A stretch of 64,000 bases of DNA from Gammaproteobacteria bacterium (GCA_024641475.1 JAHECZ010000003.1:44770-108769); one strand, 5' to 3'; shown: positions 30,002 to 40,418, counted from the first letter of the stretch. The notes: generated from the sequence alone by a model not told the origin. Numbers and translations: made by a program.

Positions 30002-31465
30002 GTGCTGAATTTCACTTCCAAAAGTTTGTTTCTCGCGATCGACCAGGGTGGCCATGCCAGTCGGGTAATGGTATTCGATATGGAAGGTGAACTGGTGGCG
30101 AGCGCACAACGTGCCATACACACCACCCATCCAGCGATTCATTATGTTGAGCAGGATGCCGCCGAAATTTTGGCTTCGATTCGCGAATGTCTGGATGAAA
30201 TTGCTGAGCAACTCGGTAGCCGCCTTAAACACGTCGAAGCCGCTGGCCTCGCGACACAGCGTTCCAATATTGTCTGTTGGGATAAACATTCTGGTGCGGC
30301 GCTGACGCCGATCATCAGTTGGCAGGATACACGCGCCTGGCGTTGGCTGGAAGAACAACATGTCGATCGCGAGGACATCCACAAGACCACCGGATTATTT
30401 CCTTCCGCCCATTACGGCGCCAGCAAGCTACGTTGGTGTCTGGATCATAACGACAGTGTCAAACAAGCCCGCGCCGAAAATCGCCTGCACATGGGGCCGA
30501 TGAGCAGTTATCTTGCGGCGCAGCTTACTGAGGAAAAAACGTTTGCGGCGGATCCTGTCAGCGCATCGCGCACCCTGCTGTGGCATATCCACCGTCAAGA
30601 CTGGGATGAATACCTGTTAAAACAATTCGGCATTCCACGCGATGTCTTACCTGATTGTGTACCAACCGCTTATCTCTTTGGTCATATCAACATTCGCGGT
30701 CAACGTATTCCCCTGAACATAGTGACGGGGGATCAATCTGCGGCGTTATTTGCCTATGGTGAACTGCAACCGGAAACGGTGTACGTCAATATCGGCACCG
30801 GCGCATTCATATCACGACCATCAGGGTATGCGATGTTATATGCGCGTCGTTTGTTGACCAGTGTCATCTATTCAAATGCGCACGACACACGCTATGTGCT
30901 CGAAGGCACCGTCAACGGCGCCGGCAGTGCGCTGGAGTGGTTGGCGGGACAGGAACCGGTGACCCAATTATGGGAACAACTGCCGGTATGGTTAACTGAA
31001 GTCACCAAGGTACCGTTATTTCTGAATGGCATTTCCGGTTTGGCCGCACCGTACTGGGTGCCGAATTTTGAATCGGAATTTCTGGATAACGGCGATACTG
31101 CCGCCAAGTACGTCGCGTTGATCGAAAGCATCGTGTTTCTGATTACCGCCAATGTGCAGGAAACCATGAAGTTCGCCTCGCATCCGGATCAATTGCAGGT
31201 AACCGGCGGTCTGGCCAAACTGGACGGCATGCTACAACGCATTGCCGATCTCACCCGCTTACCGATATACCGCCCCAGTGAATGTGAATCCACCGCCCGT
31301 GGCACGGCGTATCTTGCCGCCGGTATGCCCAACCATTGGCCTGAAAATAAACTTGGCGACTGGATCGAGCCCAAAGATAATCCGGTATTGGATCAACGTT
31401 ATTTGCTTTGGGAAAATGCCATGCTGGATCGCATGCGTCGCGCCAATGAGACCAGTAAAAAATAA
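30002..31465 (+). CDS. FGGY-family carbohydrate kinase (glycerol kinase-like)
   Basis: LAIDQGGHASRVMVFD phosphate-binding loop, GTGAFIS, LQVTGGLAKLDGMLQ. Confidence 0.88.
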   Translation: MLNFTSKSLFLAIDQGGHASRVMVFDMEGELVASAQRAIHTTHPAIHYVEQDAAEILASIRECLDEIAEQLGSRLKHVEAAGLATQRSNIVCWDKHSGAALTPIISWQDTRAWRWLEEQHVDREDIHKTTGLFPSAHYGASKLRWCLDHNDSVKQARAENRLHMGPMSSYLAAQLTEEKTFAADPVSASRTLLWHIHRQDWDEYLLKQFGIPRDVLPDCVPTAYLFGHINIRGQRIPLNIVTGDQSAALFAYGELQPETVYVNIGTGAFISRPSGYAMLYARRLLTSVIYSNAHDTRYVLEGTVNGAGSALEWLAGQEPVTQLWEQLPVWLTEVTKVPLFLNGISGLAAPYWVPNFESEFLDNGDTAAKYVALIESIVFLITANVQETMKFASHPDQLQVTGGLAKLDGMLQRIADLTRLPIYRPSECESTARGTAYLAAGMPNHWPENKLGDWIEPKDNPVLDQRYLLWENAMLDRMRRANETSKK

Positions 31466-31475
31466 GCTCCCCGCA

Positions 31476-32672
31476 CTACTTGATTGTCATTATCGCAGCG
31501 TCACCTTTGACAGGTTCCAGTTTCAGTTCTCGCGTATCGGCCACGGGCATACGGGTGCGTAAGCCGGGCTTCAACATTTGCAGTACTTTTTGCGCGGTAG
31601 CACGATAACCGGTGAGCTTGCCACCAATCAATGCGACGTAGCCAGGCAATGTCGGCATGATATGCACCACGGTATCACGTGGCCGATTAAATATACTTTG
31701 TTCCCCTTTAGGTAAAACCCGTAGTCCGGCAAACTGTTGCACCAGCGTATTATCCAGATGGGGAAAATAATGATGTGCGATACTGCGCAGATAATCGACC
31801 TCATGCTCAGTGGGTTGCACCTGGGCGGGATCGCCGTGATAAACCTGTTCCGTCGTGCCAATTAATGTTTGCCCATACCACGGCATCACAAACACCGCAC
31901 GGCGATCACTCGGTGACTCGACATAGTAGACGCCTTTGGGCGCCATCTGCCGTACCAGCAAATGTGTGCCTTGCACCAACTCTATTTTTGGAAATTCACA
32001 AGCGGGCTTGATCAGTGAGTGAACCTGATCAACCCAGGGCCCGGCGGCATTGATCAACATGACACAACGCGCAATGCCGGAGGTTCTGCCATGGGCATAA
32101 GCGACATAATATTCACCGCTTTGATAATCGATGCGTTCAACCGTGGCCGGACAGAGCAGTGACGCTCCCAGTTTTTGCGCGGACTGCATCACCGCCCGGG
32201 TTAATTTGGCGTCATCAGTTTGCGCATCCCAATACTGATATACCGCCTGTAAATCGCGCGTCTGCAAACCATCCAGATCAGCCCATTCCACTGGCGGCAC
32301 CCGTCGGAAACAGGCATGTGGTTTGAAATTTCCCAGCGCCGCATACAATGACAAACCAACAAACAGTTGCCAACGTCGCCGCGAGGTTTGCTTATATATA
32401 GGTATATAGAATGGGATATGCTGCACCAGCTGCGGCGCATTACGGATTAATAATTCGCGTTCATAGAGTGACTGACGTACCAGGCCGAGCTGGCCGCTCT
32501 CCAGATAGCGCAGCCCGCCATGAATGAGTTTGCTGGATTTGCTTGAGGTTCCCTGTGCCAGGGCTTCACGTTCAAACACCACGGTGCGATAACCTGCCGC
32601 TGCCGCCGCTTGCGCCAGACCACAACCCTGAATACCACCGCCGATGATGCCGATATCATAAAATTCACTCAT
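31476..32672 (-). CDS. glpD: FAD-dependent glycerol-3-phosphate dehydrogenase
   Basis: IGGGIQGCGLAQAAAAAGYRTVVFE Rossmann motif; SSKSSKLIHGGLRYLE typical of GlpD. Confidence 0.88.
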   Translation of the reverse strand: MSEFYDIGIIGGGIQGCGLAQAAAAAGYRTVVFEREALAQGTSSKSSKLIHGGLRYLESGQLGLVRQSLYERELLIRNAPQLVQHIPFYIPIYKQTSRRRWQLFVGLSLYAALGNFKPHACFRRVPPVEWADLDGLQTRDLQAVYQYWDAQTDDAKLTRAVMQSAQKLGASLLCPATVERIDYQSGEYYVAYAHGRTSGIARCVMLINAAGPWVDQVHSLIKPACEFPKIELVQGTHLLVRQMAPKGVYYVESPSDRRAVFVMPWYGQTLIGTTEQVYHGDPAQVQPTEHEVDYLRSIAHHYFPHLDNTLVQQFAGLRVLPKGEQSIFNRPRDTVVHIMPTLPGYVALIGGKLTGYRATAQKVLQMLKPGLRTRMPVADTRELKLEPVKGDAAIMTIK

Positions 32673-33424
32673 GTCGTACTTGCTCGCAAGTGCAGTTGCG
32701 TCAACATCGGTTCAATCGCAAAGGTCTCCACCAGATCCACGCCGCGACGATGCACCCGCAAGGCATGGTCAGGATCGGTACACTCATAAACCGCCAGCTT
32801 GCTGTTGCCAACCTGCAATTTGCCCCAACGCGGCAGTTGATCGATATCAGTGAAAACGTATTCAGGATGCATCTGACGAATCAGTTCTGAATTGCGCTCG
32901 CGCCAAAAATCAAAGACGGCACCAATCGGATAATCACTCTCGGCACGCACCACCTGCAAGGCATCCAGATTATACGAAATGATCACGCATTGTGATTTGA
33001 TGGGTGCAATCGCCGCAAATACACGTGCAATCACCGTAGCAATACCGAATTTTTGCAGACTATTACGTTTGAGTTCGACGAAGGCAGTCACCTGCGGTTG
33101 CGTCACGAGATACGCCGCTAATTCCGCTAATGTGGTTATCGGGTTACCGACATATTTATAGCCGAACGTACCGAACTGATGTACAGACAAATTATTGAGT
33201 TGTGCAAGGTCCAGATCCTGCACGCTGCCTGTCTGGCCACACATGCGCTGCATGTCGCGATCATGGAATAACACCGGCACCTGATCGGCAGTCAGCTGGA
33301 TATCAAATTCAACAAAACGTGCACCCGCTTCCACCGCAGCACGGATTGCCAGCAGCGTATTTTCCGGATAGTTTGCCGTGAAGCCGCGATGGGCTACCAG
33401 CTGTGGAATCGATACTGTGGTCAC
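32669..33424 (-). CDS. Glycerophosphodiester phosphodiesterase
   Basis: AHRGFTANYPENTLLAIRAAVEAGARFVEFDIQLTADQVPVLFHDRDMQR; overlaps glpD by 4 nt. Confidence 0.93.
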   Translation of the reverse strand: MTTVSIPQLVAHRGFTANYPENTLLAIRAAVEAGARFVEFDIQLTADQVPVLFHDRDMQRMCGQTGSVQDLDLAQLNNLSVHQFGTFGYKYVGNPITTLAELAAYLVTQPQVTAFVELKRNSLQKFGIATVIARVFAAIAPIKSQCVIISYNLDALQVVRAESDYPIGAVFDFWRERNSELIRQMHPEYVFTDIDQLPRWGKLQVGNSKLAVYECTDPDHALRVHRRGVDLVETFAIEPMLTQLHLRASTT

Positions 33425-33606
33425 AAGAGTTCACCCACCCTGACTTCCTGCCAGAACAATGAATTCGTCGGTTGCGGTAATGTCAACATATTCCAATCCT
33501 GGCCTGTTTTATTCCGACTCGTGGCATTCTAATGTTTTTCTCCCCAAAGCAAAACCAAAACCGGGTAAAATCAGCTTTCCTTAACCTTGATTGAAACAGG
33601 GAATCC

Positions 33607-34011
33607 ATGTCAGAAGCAATCATCCAGCAGCGGATAGCTGAAATCAGCCGCACCGTAGCGAAATGTGATCTGGTTGGGCACCTGAATTTGCTCTCCAAGC
33701 GAGTGCAACTCACCGGCGTACCCGACTTTGATCAAATCGGTTATGACGACCGGGCCAGGCAATGTCGTCATGAATTTACCCATGGCCTGATCGACTCTGT
33801 GACTTATCAGAGATTGAAACTGCGTGCGGCCACCGCGGATCGTCTGATGTTCAAAACCTGTGAAACCGTCATTGCCTGCGACGGCAGTCAGAATCGTCAA
33901 GGTATCGATGTGCTGATCGAAAAAGAAGCCGATGGAGTCTGGCGGGTGGTACAGGAACGAATTCTGCCGGAAGATGAAGCCCGTCACGATGGGCTACTGC
34001 CTGTATCGTGA
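33607..34011 (+). CDS. Hypothetical protein, possible NTF2/SnoaL-like fold
   Basis: 134-aa ORF, 4-nt overlap with the next gene; weak fold resemblance only. Confidence 0.6.
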   Translation: MSEAIIQQRIAEISRTVAKCDLVGHLNLLSKRVQLTGVPDFDQIGYDDRARQCRHEFTHGLIDSVTYQRLKLRAATADRLMFKTCETVIACDGSQNRQGIDVLIEKEADGVWRVVQERILPEDEARHDGLLPVS

Positions 34012-34763
34012 ATTCAACTTCACCAACACCCTGGGGGTTATGGCCGACGCTGCTGCTAACAGTGGTGCTAATCGCAGCTGCTTCAACAACAGAAATCATC
34101 ACCGCCATTATTTACACGCTGCACCAGTATCCAATTACCGAGGCTGGCACGGATGTGATGACCCACTTTAAAAAATCTTTTGCGCAAATCAATCCCAGCG
34201 GGGATCTCCTGTCGATCAGTTTAACCTTGCGCAGTGTACTCGGTCTAAGCCTGATCGCCTTGTTTTGCAAACTGCGCCGCGGCTTGCCGCTGACACACTA
34301 TTTGGCATTGCGACCAATTGCCACACGTACCGTGTTTATCAGTATCCTGGTGTTGCTCTCCTACATGTTACTGACCGAAACAATTTATTACATGGCCGGT
34401 CGTGACCCGATCGGGGATTTCATGCGTGACACTTATACCTCGACGCGCAATTTACCCTTTCTCTGGTTTACGATCATCCTGACTGCGCCGATATTCGAAG
34501 AAGTGTTATTCCGCGGTTTTGTCTATGCCGGGTTGCGACAATCCTGGTTAGGTCACAGCGGCACCATCCTGGTCACTGCCACGTGTTTTGCGATTGTGCA
34601 TCTGCAATACGCCATTCCGGAAATGTTTGTGGTATTCGGTCTGGGGCTTATCCTGGGGATTGCACGTTGGCGCAGCGGATCGGTACTGTTACCCATCGCC
34701 TTGCATAGCATGAATAATCTGGCGGCAACGCTGCAAATCGCACTAGTGAATTCATCCCCATGA
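34008..34763 (+). CDS. CPBP-family intramembrane protease
   Basis: Abi/CPBP motifs PIFEEVLFRGFVYAGLR, FAIVHLQYA, ALHSMNN. Confidence 0.9.
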   Translation: MNSTSPTPWGLWPTLLLTVVLIAAASTTEIITAIIYTLHQYPITEAGTDVMTHFKKSFAQINPSGDLLSISLTLRSVLGLSLIALFCKLRRGLPLTHYLALRPIATRTVFISILVLLSYMLLTETIYYMAGRDPIGDFMRDTYTSTRNLPFLWFTIILTAPIFEEVLFRGFVYAGLRQSWLGHSGTILVTATCFAIVHLQYAIPEMFVVFGLGLILGIARWRSGSVLLPIALHSMNNLAATLQIALVNSSP

Positions 34764-35551
34764 ACAATATTGCTTCAGTAACAAGCACCGTACTGGTATT
34801 CGCCGGTCACGACCCAAGTGGCGGCGCAGGCATTACCGCTGACACAATAGCGATTCACGCCAATGGCGCTCACGCCGCCACGCTGATCACCGCGCACACC
34901 GTACAAGACACAATACAAGTACAACGCTTTATCCCGGCTGACTCGTTGTTACTGGAAGATCAGGCACGTGTACTGTTAACGGACCTTGATGTGCGCGCCA
35001 TCAAGATCGGCATGATCGGTATTACCGCGATCGTCGAGAGTATATATAGTGTCTTGTGTGATTATCCGACTATCCCGGTGATCTTCGACCCGGTGATGGC
35101 CGGTGGCGGTGGTGGACATTTAATGGATAACGAAGTCCACGCAGCGATCACAGAATTATTGTTACCACGCTGTTTATTATTAACCCCCAATAGCATCGAA
35201 GCGCGCCGACTGGCACATGCAGAAGCATTGGATAGCTGCGGGCAACAATTATTGCAATGGGGCTGCCGCTATGTGTTGATCAAAGGGTCGCATGAAGCCG
35301 GCACGGATATCGTGCACCGTTTGTATCATGCTAACAATGTCCCGCAACAGTTCACCTCCCCGCGTCTGCCCCACGAATATCGCGGCACGGGGTGTACACT
35401 TGCCTCGAGTATTGCCGCGCACATTGCTCACGGTGAACCTGTTGTTAACGCGGTGCAACTGGCGCAACAGTACACCTATCGAACATTGCAACAGGCGTAT
35501 GCCGCCGGCAAGGGCCAGTTGCTTCCGCAACGTTTTGTTCAACCGGAATGA
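34760..35551 (+). CDS. thiD: Hydroxymethylpyrimidine/phosphomethylpyrimidine kinase
   Basis: FAGHDPSGGAGITADT, AIKIGMIG, DPVMAGGGG, GTGCTLASSIAAHIA. Confidence 0.94.
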   Translation: MNNIASVTSTVLVFAGHDPSGGAGITADTIAIHANGAHAATLITAHTVQDTIQVQRFIPADSLLLEDQARVLLTDLDVRAIKIGMIGITAIVESIYSVLCDYPTIPVIFDPVMAGGGGGHLMDNEVHAAITELLLPRCLLLTPNSIEARRLAHAEALDSCGQQLLQWGCRYVLIKGSHEAGTDIVHRLYHANNVPQQFTSPRLPHEYRGTGCTLASSIAAHIAHGEPVVNAVQLAQQYTYRTLQQAYAAGKGQLLPQRFVQPE

Positions 35552-35554
35552 TCC

Positions 35555-36202
35555 ATGCGTGATCCCCACCTGCTGCGTGGTCTATATGCCATCACCGATA
35601 CGCGTATTGCGGCACGGCGCAACCAGGCGCTGACGACGATGGTAACGGCAGCCTTGCGCGGAGGCGCACGACTGATTCAATATCGCGATAAAACTGCAGC
35701 AACAGAACAACGCTACGCCGCCGCATTACAGCTACGCGAACTCTGTGACCAATTCAATGCCACGTTTATAATCAATGATGATGTTGCACTGGCGCTTGCC
35801 TGTCATGCTCACGGGGTACATCTGGGGCAGAGTGACAGCGCACTCGTCGCGGCACGCGCGCAACTCGGAGCCGAGAAGATTATTGGAATCTCTTGTCATA
35901 GCGATCAGCGCCTGGCAGTGCAAGCTCAACAGCTGGGTGCAGACTATATCGCCCTGGGTAGATTCTTCCCTTCGCAAACCAAACCGGAAGCACCACCGGC
36001 AACATTAGCCACATTACGTGCCATACGTAAGGCAGTACATATTCCGATTGTTGCTATCGGAGGTGTCACACCGCAGAATGCCGCAACACTCATTGCCGCT
36101 GGCGCTGACATGATTGCTGCAATCGCCGGAGTCTTTGATAATAATGATATTGAAGCAGCGACAATGGAATATGTGCGTCTCTTTGGCTCTATGACTAGCT
36201 AA
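35555..36202 (+). CDS. thiE: Thiamine phosphate synthase
   Basis: GLYAITD, LIQYRDKTA, FIINDDVALALACHAHGVHLGQ, AIGGVTPQNA. Confidence 0.94.
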   Translation: MRDPHLLRGLYAITDTRIAARRNQALTTMVTAALRGGARLIQYRDKTAATEQRYAAALQLRELCDQFNATFIINDDVALALACHAHGVHLGQSDSALVAARAQLGAEKIIGISCHSDQRLAVQAQQLGADYIALGRFFPSQTKPEAPPATLATLRAIRKAVHIPIVAIGGVTPQNAATLIAAGADMIAAIAGVFDNNDIEAATMEYVRLFGSMTS

Positions 36203-36255
36203 AATTTTCTCTGGAATCTGGTGCACACCGGAATGACGAACTAATTCATCATTAC

Positions 36256-39200
36256 CTATTTAAGTGGTTCAAATAAGGCACTCAGATCAGCCTGCGTCAG
36301 CGCATTCGAACCCTTACCCGTATCACTGAATAAGTTATCTGCCAATTCCTGTTTACGCGCCTGCAGGGCGAGAATTTTTTCTTCCACCGTACCCATGGTA
36401 ATCAGCTTATACACGAACACCGGCTTATCCTGGCCGATGCGATGCGCCCGATCGGTCGCCTGATTCTCCACCGCCGGATTCCACCAGGGATCATAATGAA
36501 TCACCGTGTCAGCGGCAGTGAGGTTCAACCCCGTCCCACCCGCTTTCAGACTGATTAAAAATAAAGACACTTCGCCTTTTTGAAAACGTTGTATCGGTAC
36601 CGCGCGCGCTTTGGTCTCGCCGGTTAATTTTACGTAGTCAATTTTTTGTTTGTGCAACTCTGTTTCAATCAGGGCCAACATGCTGGTAAATTGTGAAAAT
36701 AACAATATCCGCCGGCCTTCTTCGATTTGCTCCGGCAGCATATCCATCAACAATTGGATCTTGGCCGAGTCTTTAACTTGTTTTGCACTCTCGAGTTTGA
36801 CAAGACGCGGATCACAACAGACCTGCCGCAGTTTCAGCAGCGCATCCAGAATAATAATATGGCTGCGCGCCATACCTTGCTGATCGATCAAAACACGTAT
36901 TTTATCGTACATCGCCACACGGATGCTTTCATACAAGTCGCGCTGACCACCGCTTAGTTCGACGTTTTGAACAATCACGGTTTTGGGCGGCAGTTCTTTT
37001 ATGACTTCCTGCTTGGTACGCCGCAATAAAAATGGCGCGATACGTGTATTTAAACTGTGCTGACGTTTCTGATCAGCGTTTTTCTCGATAGGCACCCGGA
37101 ACAGACGCCGGAATTGTTTATCATCCCCCAGTAACTTTGGCATCAGAAAATCAAACAAGGACCATATCTCGCCCAGGTGATTTTCCATCGGCGTACCGGT
37201 GAGACACAAACGATGACGGGCCTGTATCTGCCGAACCACTTTGCTGGCCTGTGCCTTGGGGTTTTTGATATTTTGCGCTTCATCGAGAATGACGTAATGA
37301 TATTCGTGCGCCAGCAAGACATGCATATCCCGCGGTAATAACGGATAGGTTGTCAGAATAATATCGTATTTGGACAATTCGGTGAAATGCTGTTTACGCT
37401 CGGCGCCATGCAATACCAGGACACGCAGACCAGGCGCAAACCGTTCTGCCTCCATACGCCAGTTAAACATCAAGCTCGTTGGTGCGATCACCAGGCAGGG
37501 TTTATCCAGTCGTCCTTGTTCCTGCTCAATTAACAGATGCGCCAGCGTTTGCACCGTCTTACCCAAACCCATATCATCGGCGAGGATTCCACCCAGGGAA
37601 TACTCGCGCAGAAATTGCAACCAGTTAACACCTTGCTGCTGATAGTCACGCAACTGCGCTTGCAGACCGGATGGCAATGCGACCGCCTGAATGCCGGCGA
37701 AGTTCTGCAAGCGTTTACCCATTTGCCGTAAATGCTCACCGCCGTACCAGGTGGTTGCGGTACCCATGGCGGATTCCAGTTCACTTAATTGTGCCGCGTG
37801 TAAATTATTTAAGCGTAACTGACCATCGGCTTGCAGATCACTGTCATACAATTCGACCAGGGTGTTGACAATACCGCGTACGCGTTCCAACGCCAAGGTT
37901 AACAACCGACCATCTGCCAGATGAATCACCAGCGGATTTTTTTCGGCCGGATTATTTAATTTTTTTACGTCGATCTTGTGGCTATTCAACATCTCGAGCA
38001 ACAGCGGCAACAGATTAACGTTCTCGCCGTCAACATTGACACCCACTTGCAAATCAAACCAGTTCTGTTGTGTCTTGGTGGCGACATTAACGTACCAGTC
38101 GTTGGTTTGTTGCGGCAGTCGGTACGCATAATCATCAGCAACTGTAATACGCCAGCCGGCTGCAGTTAACTCCGGTATGGCAATCAGACTGAAATTGGTT
38201 AATTGCAATGGATCCTGATCTGCCATCGTCAGGTCGGCGTAATTTTCCTCGGGAACGACAAAAGCACCTTCCATTTCAACCGGTTCCCAGTTCCAGTGAT
38301 CCAGTTCCCGCAAGGCACGTTGTTCGGTTTTAAAATCCCGATTAATCCGCAAGATCGTATCACCGTCAATTCGCGTCAATACCGGACGGGGATCGTTCAG
38401 TCCGACGATCAATCCATCGTAGTCAAAGTTCAACCGTGCTATTTCTATTTCTACCTGATTGGCATCGAATTCCCAACGGTATTCGCGTTGCACTGTCAGG
38501 GTTTGCATAAAAAGATCCAAACAAATAATCGGGGTCACGCGTTGTTCACTCACTTTGCTGAAGATACGTGGCAGTGGCAGAATATGCTCGACCGAATGTT
38601 CGGCGAGATCTTGCGCCACTGCCGGGGCTTGATCGGGACTAATCGCAGGCGCATTTACCAAAGCTGTTGCTAGCGCAGCCGGTAATTGCGTATCCAATGG
38701 ACCACATTGCTGCTGATTGAAATCGACATACCAGGGAGGCTCTACGGGCAAAATCGTGTCAACCCCTGCGCTTTCGCATAACAGTTTTTGCGAAGCATCT
38801 TCTTGCAGCGACCAATGTAATCTCGCCTTGCGCATTTCACCCAGACTCAACGCAGCAACCAGCGTATCTTGCCAATAACACCGACCGGTGGCGATCATGT
38901 CATGCAACAACTGTGCTCCGTCGGCACCATGCAATTCATAGTCTTGATTGGATACTATTTTGCGCATCTGTAACCGGGTCAAAATGGGGCGATCACTCTC
39001 GGTAACGTATTTTGTATTGGCTGAACCGGTAAATGGTCGAGGTTTACCATAGGCACCTGATTTCAAGCGACGCACCAGGGCCACTTGCACCGTTAATAAT
39101 GTCTGACGCTGTCGGATGACTGTCTGCAACAGATAGACGAGACATTCCATGGCGGAAGTCACCGCCTGTAATTTACCGGCACCAGGTAACGCCAGACTAT

Positions 39201-39573
39201 TCACCTGATTTAACCAGCGATGCACGACCGGATCGATATGCAATTTATTCTGAATCGATACTGGCTGCGACAGCAAAGTATCCGGCGAATCATCCAACGC
39301 GAGCAGCAACAACGCCGCCACGTGTTTGCAATTAAATTGCATCGGACAACTACAGCTACCATGGATAGAGATGTGCTTTTTATTTTTCGGCAGGATGCGC
39401 ACCTGTACTTTATAAGGGCGAGCCGCAGTACCTTTAACCAGACCGCCAAGCATTTGGCCATCGTGCGTCACCTCCAGCGCGACTACCCGCCCCGAACGCG
39501 CATAAGCCTGACCGCGCTCGAATGCGGCTGGCGTCATGCTGAGACGGATATCGTTCAGAGTAAATGATGACAT
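36256..39573 (-). CDS. SNF2-family DEAD/DEAH helicase with N-terminal SWIM zinc finger
   Basis: SWIM CxCx(n)CxH (GSCSCPMQFNCKHVAALLLL), DDMGLGKTVQTLA, DEAQNIKN, DRAHRIGQ; start at 39573. Confidence 0.93.
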   Translation of the reverse strand: MSSFTLNDIRLSMTPAAFERGQAYARSGRVVALEVTHDGQMLGGLVKGTAARPYKVQVRILPKNKKHISIHGSCSCPMQFNCKHVAALLLLALDDSPDTLLSQPVSIQNKLHIDPVVHRWLNQVNSLALPGAGKLQAVTSAMECLVYLLQTVIRQRQTLLTVQVALVRRLKSGAYGKPRPFTGSANTKYVTESDRPILTRLQMRKIVSNQDYELHGADGAQLLHDMIATGRCYWQDTLVAALSLGEMRKARLHWSLQEDASQKLLCESAGVDTILPVEPPWYVDFNQQQCGPLDTQLPAALATALVNAPAISPDQAPAVAQDLAEHSVEHILPLPRIFSKVSEQRVTPIICLDLFMQTLTVQREYRWEFDANQVEIEIARLNFDYDGLIVGLNDPRPVLTRIDGDTILRINRDFKTEQRALRELDHWNWEPVEMEGAFVVPEENYADLTMADQDPLQLTNFSLIAIPELTAAGWRITVADDYAYRLPQQTNDWYVNVATKTQQNWFDLQVGVNVDGENVNLLPLLLEMLNSHKIDVKKLNNPAEKNPLVIHLADGRLLTLALERVRGIVNTLVELYDSDLQADGQLRLNNLHAAQLSELESAMGTATTWYGGEHLRQMGKRLQNFAGIQAVALPSGLQAQLRDYQQQGVNWLQFLREYSLGGILADDMGLGKTVQTLAHLLIEQEQGRLDKPCLVIAPTSLMFNWRMEAERFAPGLRVLVLHGAERKQHFTELSKYDIILTTYPLLPRDMHVLLAHEYHYVILDEAQNIKNPKAQASKVVRQIQARHRLCLTGTPMENHLGEIWSLFDFLMPKLLGDDKQFRRLFRVPIEKNADQKRQHSLNTRIAPFLLRRTKQEVIKELPPKTVIVQNVELSGGQRDLYESIRVAMYDKIRVLIDQQGMARSHIIILDALLKLRQVCCDPRLVKLESAKQVKDSAKIQLLMDMLPEQIEEGRRILLFSQFTSMLALIETELHKQKIDYVKLTGETKARAVPIQRFQKGEVSLFLISLKAGGTGLNLTAADTVIHYDPWWNPAVENQATDRAHRIGQDKPVFVYKLITMGTVEEKILALQARKQELADNLFSDTGKGSNALTQADLSALFEPLK

Positions 39574-39759
39574 TGATCTTTTTTCAGGCAAATATTCTGA
39601 GACAATATCAGGTTTTACTGTTTTTTTGAATCAATCTATTTAATTGATTCAGGCGCGCGACCGCTTTCGTCTCAAAGAGGGAATACTTAAGAATGACAAA
39701 AATTAGGATAAAACCAAAATGTTTGGTGTCGCGAACCACCCTCAGCTAGGTGCAATTTA

Positions 39760-40083
39760 CTAGGCGGCATTTCTGGATTTCACATCCAGGCGAATATGTT
39801 CAGCATCCTGCAATGCTTTAATGATTGCGAACAAACTTTCTGCGGTCGGATTACCACGTGGCCCCAGCATACGTTGCAAACTTTTACTGGGTTTACCGGT
39901 AACTTTGGCCAGACCATCAAAGGTAAGCGTAGCGTTGACGTAATCACGCAACATCGCCTTACCGGTGAGCAGCTCACCGCCGAGTAATTCATTAATGGCA
40001 TCTGATAACATGGCGGTGCGAAATCGGCTGTCTTTTTGCACACGTTGCACAATGGTTTCACGGAATTTGCGTGTGATTGGCAT
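39760..40083 (-). CDS. HigA-like antitoxin / HTH DNA-binding protein
   Basis: 107-aa protein with HTH-like segment (LTFDGLAKVTGKPSKSLQRMLGPRGNPTAESLFAIIKAL) directly downstream of a RelE/HigB-like reading frame. Confidence 0.82.
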   Translation of the reverse strand: MPITRKFRETIVQRVQKDSRFRTAMLSDAINELLGGELLTGKAMLRDYVNATLTFDGLAKVTGKPSKSLQRMLGPRGNPTAESLFAIIKALQDAEHIRLDVKSRNAA

Positions 40084-40088
40084 ACTCT

Positions 40089-40418
40089 TTACCTTTTATT
40101 ACGTACTTTAAAATCGCGCCAGCGTTGTTGCGCCAGCTGAATATCTTTTTGCTGGCCTCTTTTTGTACCCCCGCCCAACAGTACGATTACAACATTACCG
40201 TGTTGACCAATATAGATCCGATACCCTGGTCCAAAATCGATACGGTACTCAGCGACGCCTTGTCCGACCGGCTTTAGATTGGAAATATTACCCTGCTCCA
40301 TACGGTATCAAGCCGTGGCAATTTTACTGGCAGCAATGGCATCCAGCGCAGCAATCCATCGTCCGAAGGGCGAGGCACCATCTGTGGTCAGATACTCAAC
40401 AACCTTCCGTGTCGTCAT
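40089..40418 (-). pseudogene. HigB/RelE-like toxin (Gp49-type) interrupted by an in-frame TGA
   Basis: Continuous frame from ATG 40416-40418: MTTRKVVEYLTTDGASPFGRWIAALDAIAASKIATA*YRMEQGNISNLKPVGQGVAEYRIDFGPGYRIYIGQHGNVVIVLLGGGTKRGQQKDIQLAQQRWRDFKVRNKR; TGA is complement of 40308-40310. Confidence 0.85.

Noticed and set aside
34560-34770. Possible TPP riboswitch upstream of thiD-thiE
   Set aside because: thiD overlaps the upstream CPBP gene, leaving no leader; no THI-box CTGAGA...ACCTGATC pattern seen.
36203-36255. TCTGGTGCACACCGGAATGACGAA in the thiE/SNF2 convergent gap
   Set aside because: Resembles common intergenic repeat fragments, but the palindrome is short and imperfect, and no second copy was noticed in this window.
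39628-39650. GAATCAAT-N7-ATTGATTC inverted repeat upstream of the SNF2 gene
   Set aside because: AT-rich 8-bp arms in a short gap; T-run is on the wrong side for a terminator and there is no regulator context, so too weak to report as a finding.
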